DNA of 41,078 nucleotides, from NCBI GenBank assembly GCA_903881315.1, contig CAIRSR010000013.1, positions 1 to 41,078 on the forward strand, in the 5' to 3' direction. The notes under the pieces are model-generated. The model had not been told where the DNA came from, ran no database searches, and saw only the letters and a list, made by a program, of their open reading frames with translations. The stretch comes from an uncultured Thiotrichales bacterium. Lineage in GTDB: Bacteria; Pseudomonadota; Gammaproteobacteria; CAIRSR01. The position numbers and the translations under genes are program-made. Positions 1 to 7,867 of the stretch are shown here, in pieces. Positions within the stretch are counted from its first letter, which is position 1, and each line of letters starts with the position of its first letter.

Positions 1-1
1 A

Positions 2-88
2 ATAAAACAAATCCCCGCAGTTGCCTTAGGTGTTATAGAAAATGGCTTCTCTTGGGAACAGATTCTAATGCTCCAGAAAAACATCTAA
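2..88 (+). CDS. Possible 3' end of a gene cut by the window edge
   Basis: One plus-strand frame is open from base 2 to a TAA at 86-88 and gives a 28-residue protein-like tail ending SWEQILMLQKNI. The composition, alternating hydrophobic and polar residues with no rare-residue excess, resembles real coding sequence more than the other two frames do. No domain can be recognised from so short a piece, and there is no start to judge. It would converge on the GNAT gene that ends at 327. It may also be chance. Confidence 0.3.
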   Translation: MKQIPAVALGVIENGFSWEQILMLQKNI

Positions 89-326
89 TGCACCAGGAAG
101 AATCAACAAGTTACAAACCGAATCAAACTAGACCAGTGCCTCAGCCAAATGACAGACGCTTTCTGTTGCGCAGGATGACCACAAAAAGGTTGTTGCGATC
201 CAACGATTGTGTGGGAGTATCCGATATAAAAAGGCGGTTTCCAGGTGGTTGCGGAATAACCAGGCCGAGAGGTTTGCAGACCACCGCTTAGTTTCCAATA
301 CAATATCGATGCCACCGCTCCGCAAA
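89..326. other. Intergenic stretch, no gene seen
   Basis: This stretch lies between the possible gene tail and the stop of the minus-strand GNAT gene. The overlapping open frames here are short, mutually contradictory and without ribosome binding sites. I see no clear hairpin terminator, tRNA or repeat. Confidence 0.5.
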
Positions 327-938
327 TCACCCACCGCCAGCAGAACGATTAAGGCTGAGCGTCATAAACACCGTTTTGGCGACATCAAACCCCCATACCG
401 ATTCTGCGACCCGCACCGCGAGCAGATCGGGGGTGAGATCAGTTTCTTTGATGGGCCGGAAACCAAGACGAGCATAGTAGGGGGCATTCCACTCGACATC
501 AATGAAAGTGCTGAGCCTAAGCTCGGTGTAACCGTGCTCAATACACCATCGCTTGACGGCATCGATGAGTTGGCGGCCAATACCACGTCTACCGTGCTCA
601 GGATACACATATAGCTCGGTCAGAAACCCCTGATGACCAATCTCTTCTGCAAGGACAAAGCCAACCAAGTTTTCACCACGGTCACTCGCCACGTAGACGG
701 CTCCCGTAGCAAGAAATCTCCGATATTTTTCCTGATCATTGGGGATGTAATCGGCGAGGGCGTAGTGTGCCGTTTCTTTAAATAACAGCGTGGCTGCTCG
801 CTCAATATCGAAGAGATGCGGCAGGTCATCTGTACGCGCAAGGCGAATCAGATAGTTATCAGTTGTGGTGGTGTGGGCTGAAGGAGGTTTGACCATGAAG
901 GTATCAGGAGAGCCAAGGTAGCGATAGTAAACAACCAT
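327..938 (-). CDS. GNAT-family N-acetyltransferase
   Basis: This 203-residue protein is a GCN5-related acyltransferase, expected to move an acetyl or other acyl group from acyl-CoA to an amine in the cytoplasm; the substrate is unknown. The fold signature is clear: an IRLARTDD start of the domain near residue 31, a central strand LTELYVYPEHGRRGIG (motif A, the R/Q-x-x-G-x-G/A pyrophosphate loop) near residue 110, and WNAPYYARLGFRP near 150, the usual C-terminal motif B. The first 30 residues are unlike the family and lack a ribosome site, so the true start may be a later codon (an in-frame ATG is at 899). It is the last gene of a minus-strand run and begins 44 nt after the M24 gene, so it is probably co-transcribed with it. 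Confidence 0.85.
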   Translation of the reverse strand: MVVYYRYLGSPDTFMVKPPSAHTTTTDNYLIRLARTDDLPHLFDIERAATLLFKETAHYALADYIPNDQEKYRRFLATGAVYVASDRGENLVGFVLAEEIGHQGFLTELYVYPEHGRRGIGRQLIDAVKRWCIEHGYTELRLSTFIDVEWNAPYYARLGFRPIKETDLTPDLLAVRVAESVWGFDVAKTVFMTLSLNRSAGGG

Positions 939-982
939 AAACCAAAAGACTTATGCAGGGGCACTGGCAGCCTCCCTGCAAT

Positions 983-2173
983 CTAGTCAATCACGATGAG
1001 TTGCAGGATGTCTTCTGCTAATACCCTGGCCTGGTGTTCTTCGTAGATAACCGTATCGATGAGAAAGGTTCCGAAGATGCTCTCGAAATTCGTAACCATT
1101 CCGCTCCGGAAATAGCCTTCAGGGTCTTCTTCGTCTACAGTAAACACAAAGTCTCCTACCCAGTCGGGCGGGAAGCTAATGCCTAATTCATAACCACCCA
1201 CCCACTCTCGTAATGCCCAAATACCCATGTCCTTATAGTATTCACGCAATACCTTGTTTGCTTCTGCAACCGTCGTCCCTGCTTTTACATGTCTTTGTAA
1301 TACGGAAAATGCCCCGCCAGCGGCATCATATAATGAAACCAGTTTTGCATCAGGTTCGCCGAGGTAATAGGCACGCGCCTTGTTCGCATGATAGCGGTTG
1401 ACTACGCCACAAGGATCCATGACCACGAGATCGCCCGGGCAGATAATACGCCTTGAAGGTAGCCCGTGAAATGATGACAAAGGCCCGGACTGCAAAGAAA
1501 GCATGAGCGCGGCCTGTTCGCCACCCGCCTTCATCATCGCATAGTTGACCTCAGCAGCCAGTTCTAATTCGGTGACGCCAGCCCTAAGATTGTTGCGTAA
1601 GGCGTCATGCCCTTTCTCGACAATACGATAGGCCTGCTCAATGATGGCAATCTCAAGCGGCGATTTTATGCGCCGCACCTTGCGCATAATAGAGCCTCCA
1701 TCGACAACACGATTTCCTGCCGCAACAAAGGCGTACTCTAGGCGTTCGCTGATGGAACGATTGGGTCGATAATTTGACAATTCCAAGCCGACGGTTCCGC
1801 CCAACCAACCCGCCGCAGAGAGTTCATTGATCAAGAATGCAATGGAGTCTATAGATAGGGTTGGGTAGATCCGAATATCTTGCAGGACGGAGGATTGCTG
1901 GAGAAGATTCTGCTCGTCAATAATATCAAAATGGATGGGCGTATCATAATTGACATGCACGGCTGTCCCAGAAAGAGCGGGCCATTCTCTTGGTGAGTTC
2001 CCCTGATACCAATTTGCCTGGTGCCCGTGGAGGTAACATATACCCTCTGGCCCAGTAATGAATAACAAATCAATCCCACCCTCGGACATCATGTGCCGTA
2101 CCCGCTGTATACGAGCGAGGTACTCAGAGAGTGGGAAGGGAATGCGTTCTTTGTTGAATTCGGTAATATTCAT
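983..2173 (-). CDS. M24-family creatinase/ectoine-hydrolase-like enzyme
   Basis: A 396-residue two-domain 'pita-bread' protein: a creatinase-type N-terminal domain (about 15-155) and an M24 catalytic domain (about 170-390). In metallopeptidases of this family two Asp and one His bind the metals. Here D253 is kept, but the second Asp is N264 (RYHANKAR) and the GHG histidine is Y328 (GYELGISFPPDW). The catalytic His is present at H236 (SSFHGLP). Loss of metal ligands with the PPDW signature is what creatinase and ectoine hydrolase (DoeA/EutD) show, so hydrolysis of a small cyclic amidine or amide is more likely than dipeptide cleavage. No doeB-like deacetylase lies nearby, so an ectoine role is unproven. 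It follows the DUF2156 gene by 46 nt and precedes the GNAT gene by 44 nt. Confidence 0.85.
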   Translation of the reverse strand: MNITEFNKERIPFPLSEYLARIQRVRHMMSEGGIDLLFITGPEGICYLHGHQANWYQGNSPREWPALSGTAVHVNYDTPIHFDIIDEQNLLQQSSVLQDIRIYPTLSIDSIAFLINELSAAGWLGGTVGLELSNYRPNRSISERLEYAFVAAGNRVVDGGSIMRKVRRIKSPLEIAIIEQAYRIVEKGHDALRNNLRAGVTELELAAEVNYAMMKAGGEQAALMLSLQSGPLSSFHGLPSRRIICPGDLVVMDPCGVVNRYHANKARAYYLGEPDAKLVSLYDAAGGAFSVLQRHVKAGTTVAEANKVLREYYKDMGIWALREWVGGYELGISFPPDWVGDFVFTVDEEDPEGYFRSGMVTNFESIFGTFLIDTVIYEEHQARVLAEDILQLIVID

Positions 2174-2219
2174 TGGTTATTACGGGTGTCGAATTGTTGA
2201 TGAGAAACGGAGTCTTTTT

Positions 2220-3119
2220 TCATGTTCTGTCGATACGCCACTTTCTTAAGTAAAATACCGGATGGAACGACTGTTTGGATCTGCGTAGTCCTTCCAATCC
2301 CATATCAGGCTGGATATTCAGATATCGGTAACCTTTGTCCGATAGGATGATTGCTGCCTGTTGGTATAGAAAGGCGGAAGCTCCCACATAGGTGGTATCA
2401 ATATGAAAAAATACGCCATTGACATAACCAGATGGATTGGGCTCGTTGATCATAAAACCAACCAAACCATCCGCCACATAAAGCCCAACGGCCACAAACC
2501 CTACGCTACCTGTTAGCGCTTTTAGTCTAGCCAGGGCATTGTAGATTGCTGTTGTTTCCTTCTGTGTTCTTCCGCTCCAGGTTACAAAGACCTTTTCTAT
2601 TTCTTGCCAAATTTCTTCCTTCTGTAAATCGATCTGTCTTACTTGCCAGTTGTAGTCCTTAATGAAGCGGTTGATCTTGTTGCGGAAGTGCTTATAGTTA
2701 TCCCCAGTCATCTTTGCCAACAAAGATAGATCACATATATAGTCGTAGTTATTTCTGTCCTCGGTGAGTTGATAAGACGCATCGGGCACTAGATTGAGTA
2801 GATTATCTTCAGGAACCGCTTGCAAGTAAGGCAGGAGATGATCAGATTCCCTCATCGCTGCAAGAAGCGTTGCTACCGTATCATTAACCTTCTGACGCCC
2901 GATGAAAGATGTAAATAGATCTGGGCTGGTATAGTCCGGCAGACGGATTACTAAATTACCATTTAAATCTGATAAATGACAACCCTCCCCACCCCAGCAC
3001 CATAAGGTAGAAAAGGCAAAGTCGGAATACAGGGGGAATTGTTCGGTATATTTCTGAACGGTTAAATAGTGATCAATGGTAAGCCTAGAGAACTCCGGAA
3101 ATGCTGGTAGTTCAGTCAT
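2220..3119 (-). CDS. DUF2156 / LPG-synthase C-terminal-like protein
   Basis: A 299-residue protein resembling the soluble C-terminal domain of phosphatidylglycerol lysyltransferases (DUF2156), a double GNAT-like fold that in known members moves an aminoacyl group from tRNA to lipid or another amine. Visible hallmarks are the N-terminal SDFAFSTLWCW segment, NYDYICDL followed by KHFRNKINRF near the middle, and the C-terminal YRYLNIQPDMGLEGLRRSK. No membrane segments are seen, so it lacks the flippase half of MprF. A longer open frame begins at 3239, but the ATG at 3119 is preferred: it overlaps the ATPase stop by 8 nt (ATGACTGA), an arrangement typical of coupled translation, and the protein then starts where the family does. 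The real substrate is unknown. Confidence 0.75.
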   Translation of the reverse strand: MTELPAFPEFSRLTIDHYLTVQKYTEQFPLYSDFAFSTLWCWGGEGCHLSDLNGNLVIRLPDYTSPDLFTSFIGRQKVNDTVATLLAAMRESDHLLPYLQAVPEDNLLNLVPDASYQLTEDRNNYDYICDLSLLAKMTGDNYKHFRNKINRFIKDYNWQVRQIDLQKEEIWQEIEKVFVTWSGRTQKETTAIYNALARLKALTGSVGFVAVGLYVADGLVGFMINEPNPSGYVNGVFFHIDTTYVGASAFLYQQAAIILSDKGYRYLNIQPDMGLEGLRRSKQSFHPVFYLRKWRIDRT

Positions 3120-5220
3120 AATTTCCCGATTGCGGCGGAATCCGTGGCTCATTAAGAACCTTTGTCTGCTTTTTGTATTTTTCCGTCTTTCGCATAATCC
3201 TCGGCATATTTGCTGTGGTGAGTGAAGCTCCAGCACCAACGATATATAATACCAATGCCGCCGACAATCCTAGCCCAAGGGTTACTACAGCGCATGCGCC
3301 AAGTGCGCTGGGTATCATCGTCGCGTAGTAGCAATGCTTGCGATTGCGTGCTAACTCGTCGGAAAAGTCGAAGAGATTACCCAATTGATTCAGCGTACGA
3401 TCCATAAGAATGATACCGGCGGTATCCAGGGCCGCGTCGGACGCGCCATGGATGGACACGCCTACGTTCGCGGTCTTGAGGGCTACGGCGTCGTTGATGC
3501 CGTCACCGACAAAGCAGATTGATTTTCCTCCGGTGCGCAGATCCTGAATGATCTTGGCCTTTTGGTCTGGTAGGACATTGGCGAAATAGTGGGGAATATC
3601 TAATTGACCCGCGAGGCGTTTGGTCGGCTCGTCATGATCGCCTGAAACGATATATAGGTCTAGCCCACGGGCCCGCAGTTGTGCGATAACCGCACGGGCT
3701 TCTGGTCGAATTGCGCTGTGCATTTCGATGGCACCAACCAGCGTGTGATCGTAGGCTACATAAATGAGGGAGAATCCGTGGCGATCACAGTAAAACTGGA
3801 TGGATTCTACTTTAGCCGGGTCAACAATTATCACCCCTTCGTTCTGCATAAAACGGGCGCTACCGAGATGTATCACCCGTCCTTCGACCTCAACCTTTAG
3901 ACCATAACCAATCTCGTAGCGGGCGTTATCCATTTGGGCTGGGACAATGCCACGGGCACTCGCAGCGGCAAGTATTGCGTTGGCGATTGGGTGTGACTGG
4001 CGCGCCTCCGCAGTTGCCGCGATTTGCAGTAGATCAAGCTCCGATAGACTGCCTAGCTCGTGTATCTGACCCAATTCAGGCTGGTCTAGGGTTAGGGTGC
4101 CGGTTTTGTCAAAGACAACGGTATCGACACTTTGCAGCAATTCTAGGCTCCTGCCATCCTTTACCAGGATGCCACGCTCAGCCGTGAGATCGAGATAATT
4201 CAATATCCCGATTGGGCCGCTGACACGATTGAGATCAGACAAATTACAACCGACCAGTGCTATCGTGCTAGCATGGGTTAGGAACAATGTGCCGACGCCA
4301 CCAGCGAGCAGAGTCGGCCCAGCTAGGCTATTGGAGAAGCGAATGGCCTCTTGCTCCACTGTGTTGGTATAATTCTCGGTATTATCGAGGATGCGTTGAA
4401 TGCTGGACGCAGTGGTTTGGGCACCGGTTTTGTCCACGCGAACGAAAAGTTTTCCAGCAACGAGCGTCGTAGATGCAAATACCGTATCCCCAATGGTCTT
4501 CTCGACGGGATGGGATTCGCCAGTAAGGGTGCGCTGATCAATGGTGGCAATTCCGCTGACGATAGTGCCATCAATGGGGATAAACTCGCCTGCCTGGAGG
4601 ACAATAATATTGCCGAGCTGTAGCGACTCGAACGGCACTTCGACCTCGGTATTGTCGCAGGAAAGCCAGATATGGCGAGGATTTTCGCCGAATAGATTAC
4701 CTAACCGACTTTTCGATCGTGCTCGCGTTCGGTGGATGAGCTTCAGGCTCGAAAAGTAAATGATCGAACCTACCGAGGTGAGGAGGTAATAGCCGTTTAG
4801 CAAGCTGATGGTGACGACCAGCGAATCCACCTGGCTTGCGCGGAATTTGCGATCAATAAACGTGCTCCTGAAAGCGTCCTCCAGGAGGGGAGTTATGGTG
4901 TAACTCAACATGCCGACCGCGATGATCCTGACCGGCGGGAAAAATATTGCAGCGACCGAGGTCGCGGTCGCAACACCGAGCACACGCAGGTAATGGTCAA
5001 TAGCGGGCTCAGGTATGATCAGGCTTGGCCTATCTGTGTTTTCGGTGGGCTTGGCGGAGACATCGGTGGTGGCGGGCACATCCACACCGTCCGCGATTGC
5101 TGCAGGGGGTTCTGACTCGGCTACAGGCAGCAATGCGGGCGCTGGCGGTTGCCGCTGCTGCCACAAGGCACGCACCCCCGAATAGGCGATGCTGCCAAAA
5201 ACAAGGAGAGCTGGCAACAT
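3112..5220 (-). CDS. P-type ATPase lacking the CPC metal motif
   Basis: A 702-residue membrane ATPase of the P1B (heavy-metal) branch. Seen in order: an N-terminal hydrophobic segment and Pro/Ala-rich linker (1-70), a transmembrane block, the actuator TGES (233-236), the phosphorylation motif DKTGTLT starting at D371, the P1B-specific SHP (His410-Pro411 region), and the hinge GDGIND (572-577). By spacing to the phosphorylated Asp, the usual CPCALGLATP of the metal-binding helix aligns with LSDLNRVSGP (327-336), so both metal Cys are gone. No N-terminal CxxC domain is seen. It probably still couples ATP use to transport, but the cargo may not be a soft metal. The start at 5220 has a GGAG site (TGGAGTAAGTAATATG); the frame stays open to 5301. 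The next gene overlaps its stop by 8 nt. Confidence 0.9.
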   Translation of the reverse strand: MLPALLVFGSIAYSGVRALWQQRQPPAPALLPVAESEPPAAIADGVDVPATTDVSAKPTENTDRPSLIIPEPAIDHYLRVLGVATATSVAAIFFPPVRIIAVGMLSYTITPLLEDAFRSTFIDRKFRASQVDSLVVTISLLNGYYLLTSVGSIIYFSSLKLIHRTRARSKSRLGNLFGENPRHIWLSCDNTEVEVPFESLQLGNIIVLQAGEFIPIDGTIVSGIATIDQRTLTGESHPVEKTIGDTVFASTTLVAGKLFVRVDKTGAQTTASSIQRILDNTENYTNTVEQEAIRFSNSLAGPTLLAGGVGTLFLTHASTIALVGCNLSDLNRVSGPIGILNYLDLTAERGILVKDGRSLELLQSVDTVVFDKTGTLTLDQPELGQIHELGSLSELDLLQIAATAEARQSHPIANAILAAASARGIVPAQMDNARYEIGYGLKVEVEGRVIHLGSARFMQNEGVIIVDPAKVESIQFYCDRHGFSLIYVAYDHTLVGAIEMHSAIRPEARAVIAQLRARGLDLYIVSGDHDEPTKRLAGQLDIPHYFANVLPDQKAKIIQDLRTGGKSICFVGDGINDAVALKTANVGVSIHGASDAALDTAGIILMDRTLNQLGNLFDFSDELARNRKHCYYATMIPSALGACAVVTLGLGLSAALVLYIVGAGASLTTANMPRIMRKTEKYKKQTKVLNEPRIPPQSGNYD

Positions 5221-5617
5221 ATTACTTACTCCAGAAAGGGCGTGGTCTTCGGTACGGCAAACCGCTTGCGCCGGAATGCATTGAGGCGGCTTTGACGGCA
5301 AATGCGGTGTTCGTCATGTATGTAGATGGTTCTTGTTAGAAATAACGATCAGACACAGGCAGCCGCTCGACCTCATTGCATAGCGATTCACTAAAAACAG
5401 AGCCCCGCTTTGCGCACAGTGTACCACAAAATCTTGTATCAGCGTAAGACAAACCACACAGAACAAAGGCTATCGTCGCTTGCAGCATCCAAACCGTTGC
5501 AACGCCGGACGATTCCGAGATAGGTTCTGCCAGATCGCTGGTACCTGACTTTGCTGCTCATCATCTTGCGCTGCTTGAATCATCGTCAGCGCGGTTCAGA
5601 AGCTCGGGGATATTGTC
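5221..5617. other. Intergenic region upstream of the ATPase operon
   Basis: About 400 bp with no supported gene. It must contain the promoter for the minus-strand ATPase-DUF2156-M24-GNAT set. The only candidate I see is an extended -10 on the minus strand (TGGTACACT, plus coordinates 5419-5427) about 200 nt from the start codon, without a good -35, so this is weak. The right side borders the MITE-like element. Confidence 0.4.
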
Positions 5618-5621
5618 TTTA

Positions 5622-5638
5622 GGGCACTGCTAAAAATC
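5622..5638 (+). repeat. Left terminal inverted repeat of MITE-like element
   Basis: GGGCACTGCTAAAAATC; matches the reverse complement of 5703-5719 at 13 of 17 positions, with the block CTAAAAA identical. Confidence 0.6.
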
Positions 5639-5702
5639 TCGAAATTGCCTTTCTAGTACTAGGAAATCAACCAGTTATTCTCACACAATTGGCGACTTGG
5701 CC

Positions 5703-5719
5703 GGTTTTTAGAAGAACCC
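5703..5719 (-). repeat. Right terminal inverted repeat of MITE-like element
   Basis: Read on the minus strand it is GGGTTCTTCTAAAAACC, the partner of 5622-5638. The TTTA that follows at 5720-5723 duplicates 5618-5621. Confidence 0.6.
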
Positions 5720-5724
5720 TTTAG

Positions 5725-7365
5725 TTAAACGTGCAATCCCGCCACCAGCGTGGTTTCGTCGAAGGACGAAACCAACAACTCCGGGCTGATATGGCGACGT
5801 GCGGCAGTAACCAATGCGTCACCGAGCGTGGTAACCAGTGCCGAGTGCAGTCCCGTGTCACCACTGACAGCGATGAGGACTTGGGTGTCGTAGGACAGCT
5901 TATCGCGAAGATTGGCAATGAGCCCGAGGGTCAGGACGCGATCGCCAAATTCCACAATTGCAACCTGCTTCTCCGAGGCAAGGGGGGTCTTCACCACATG
6001 CTGAAATACCTCGTGCGAGTGGGTTCTCACCCGAGTGTGAAGGGATCGTATCTGGCTGATGATGCGATCGAGCAAAGACAGCGGAACTGAGGTAAGTTTA
6101 TTGAGTCGGCCCTCAACATTGTTGCGGAGCGCTGCCTGTTGATCATAAAGGGTGCGCTGCGCGAGCAGTACTGCCTGCAAGCGCTTGATCTCCGCCGCAT
6201 AGTGCTCCTCTCGGTGCGGGTCTTTCTCCCAGCCGGTGCGATTGCGCTGTACATCGGCCTCAATACGGTGTAATTCTCGCTCCTGACTCTCTTTGAGTTG
6301 ATCGAAGATCTCGTGGAGGCTTTGCAGAACCATAGTGCGCGCTGACTCTGCCTGATCACGACGCACGACCAATTGCTGCACCAGGAGAACAATCTCACGG
6401 TCAAGACGGGTTTCAGCGGTAACAATCTCCCCGCCCATGTAGGGCGCAAGTGGCCCGGTGCGCATGAGGGCAAGGTACAGGGCCGGTCGATTGGCCTCGA
6501 TCTCCTGCTCAATCACCCCACGCAGTTGGTTGATGGCGGTACGCGGCCCAGTATTTAATTCGGTTTGTAGGGTGACAACCTGGGCCTCAATGCGTTGCCC
6601 CTGCTGGACACCAGCATTCAGGTTGCCACGAATCTCATTATTCACCGTCTCCATGACAGCACTCATGCCTTCGCTGAGAATATTGGCAGCGTGCATACCC
6701 GCCTGAGCCAACGCCCGCAAAGGGCCAAGGACACCCTGCGCACGCAACCGATTTTGGGTAGCAATGATGGCCTGTTGGGTGACAAAATCGGGCGTACCCG
6801 GCAACGACTCCACAAAAGCATGGGCGATGTCGATATCATCAGCGTCCATGAGTCGCGCCTGCACACCGAAGGTAAGCAAGCTCGGATAACGACGCACAAA
6901 GGCACAGATCTGTGCGCGGGCGCGATTTCCTTGGTCAATCAGGCGGGCGCGAGACTCGGGTGACTCCGGCAGGGCGGCTTGGCGTTCTGCGAGACAAGCC
7001 TGCTGCACCACCACCAACAGACTGCCAAGCCCGCTCACCACCGAACGCTCCTGCGCCTCTAGCGCCTCCCATAGTGGGCCGAGCAGCCATGTACGCACGG
7101 ATTCTGGGATAAGTTCACGCCCATTCGGGATCTGATGATCGATCAGATACAGCACCTTCCAAATGGTATCCGTCCCGCATACGCGAGACAGCCCCATGCG
7201 CACGAGAATGCTATCTACCTCTGCCGCCAATTCGCCTTTGGTGCGATCGGCAAGATCCTCCAGCACAATGGGACGCCCCTCTGCCATACGCTGCGTAAAT
7301 CGTTCGGTAAAACCCTGGAGCAAAACCTGAATGCTCACGGAATCTGCTGTCTGACTGTCTGTCAT
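5725..7365 (-). CDS. Unrecognised 546-residue helical/coiled-coil protein
   Basis: I do not recognise this family. The protein is cytoplasmic by appearance (no signal peptide or membrane segment), mostly helical, and rich in Ala, Leu, Gln, Arg and Glu. Residues 1-200 look globular (IWKVLYLIDHQIPNGREL, then ESVRTWLLGPLW). Residues about 215-430 are heptad-like and charged (ERELHRIEADVQRN, HYAAEIKRLQAVLLAQ), typical of a long coiled coil. The last 90 residues return to a mixed fold (VLIAVSGDTGLHSALVTTLGDALV). The start at 7365 has GAGG seven bases upstream and a good promoter about 80 bp away. It is transcribed in the same direction as its neighbours but separated from both by 350-500 bp, so it is probably its own unit. 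A structural, scaffold or tethering role is possible but not shown. Confidence 0.75.
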   Translation of the reverse strand: MTDSQTADSVSIQVLLQGFTERFTQRMAEGRPIVLEDLADRTKGELAAEVDSILVRMGLSRVCGTDTIWKVLYLIDHQIPNGRELIPESVRTWLLGPLWEALEAQERSVVSGLGSLLVVVQQACLAERQAALPESPESRARLIDQGNRARAQICAFVRRYPSLLTFGVQARLMDADDIDIAHAFVESLPGTPDFVTQQAIIATQNRLRAQGVLGPLRALAQAGMHAANILSEGMSAVMETVNNEIRGNLNAGVQQGQRIEAQVVTLQTELNTGPRTAINQLRGVIEQEIEANRPALYLALMRTGPLAPYMGGEIVTAETRLDREIVLLVQQLVVRRDQAESARTMVLQSLHEIFDQLKESQERELHRIEADVQRNRTGWEKDPHREEHYAAEIKRLQAVLLAQRTLYDQQAALRNNVEGRLNKLTSVPLSLLDRIISQIRSLHTRVRTHSHEVFQHVVKTPLASEKQVAIVEFGDRVLTLGLIANLRDKLSYDTQVLIAVSGDTGLHSALVTTLGDALVTAARRHISPELLVSSFDETTLVAGLHV

Positions 7366-7710
7366 GGCTCTGCCTCAGTGCTGGTCTCGCTTGATCGCAA
7401 ACGACACATCCAGATCTTTTATGAGCGTATTGATTCTTCAGATAATTGTATTGGAAACGAAAATCGGTTGACAATGAGATCCGGCTACTATACCACCGAA
7501 AGCAGTCGCAGAAACTTGCCTGAAGATGAACCATTCCCCAAGCAAGGCTGTTGTCATGTGAGATAGCGGTTACCGTTCTTTGCAGGGGCTTTGCCTTGGT
7601 TAGGCATAAAAACTGGCTCTGTTCGGGGGTTTAGCACTCAACCCTGAGATCATTATTCTACGGTAGCGCAGAGGACAAATGCGTATTCTCGAACCATGCC
7701 CTTCTGGGTC
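7366..7710. other. Leader and upstream region of the 546-residue gene
   Basis: This 345-bp stretch contains the minus-strand promoter at 7445-7474 and an untranslated leader of roughly 70 nt. Open frames overlapping it in other registers have no ribosome site. Nothing else is recognised between 7475 and 7710. Confidence 0.5.
7445..7474 (-). promoter_or_regulatory. Sigma-70-type promoter for the 546-residue gene
   Basis: On the minus strand a -35 TTGTCA (5 of 6 to TTGACA, plus coordinates 7469-7474) and a -10 TACAAT (5 of 6 to TATAAT, 7445-7450) are 18 bp apart. Transcription would start near 7438, giving a leader of about 73 nt to the ATG at 7365. Confidence 0.55.
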
Positions 7711-7860
7711 TTAGGCACGCATCATACCCATCCGCATCGCCATGATCAGAGAATCGAGAAATCCTCGTAGCGCGACAACATTGGTATATTTCCGCCAGAA
7801 TAGCGCCCCAAAGCGTCGGTTGTGTTCCTTATGTGGGGGCCTGTTTCCCAAGGGCTTCAT
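7711..7860 (-). CDS. Small basic protein (49 aa) downstream of NRPS-like gene
   Basis: A 49-codon frame starts with ATG 7 nt after the stop of the NRPS-like gene and ends TAA at 7711-7713. The protein is basic and aromatic in its first half (HKEHNRRFGALFWRKYTN) and ends in an amphipathic, Met-rich stretch (FLDSLIMAMRMGMMRA). The proximity to the upstream stop suggests translation by re-initiation; there is no strong Shine-Dalgarno sequence. The codon pattern and residue content look like real coding sequence, whereas the other frames here are broken. The family is not recognised. It could be a genuine small partner of the synthetase or the C-terminal remnant of a larger lost gene. Confidence 0.45.
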   Translation of the reverse strand: MKPLGNRPPHKEHNRRFGALFWRKYTNVVALRGFLDSLIMAMRMGMMRA

Positions 7861-7867
7861 TGATCTA

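Larger units (their letters stand above)
5618..5723. mobile_element. MITE-like element with inverted ends and TTTA duplication
   Basis: The segment 5622-5719 begins GGGCACTGCTAAAAATC and ends with a sequence whose reverse complement is GGGTTCTTCTAAAAACC; 13 of 17 positions agree. Both ends are flanked by TTTA (5618-5621 and 5720-5723), which looks like a 4-bp target-site duplication. The interior is about 64 bp, too short for any transposase, so this would be a non-autonomous miniature element moved in trans. GGG-beginning ends with short A/T duplications are seen among IS5-type elements, but I cannot assign a family. It lies 2 nt after the stop of the 546-residue gene, so its hairpin could also act as a terminator for that gene. 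Confidence 0.6.

Noticed and set aside
207-614. 135-codon plus-strand open frame.
   Set aside because: It is antisense to the GNAT gene, whose motifs are clear, and the translated sequence has no family features.
881-921. A perfect plus-strand ribosome site (AAGGAGG) followed by ATG at 895.
   Set aside because: The frame ends after eight codons and lies inside the GNAT gene on the other strand; chance.
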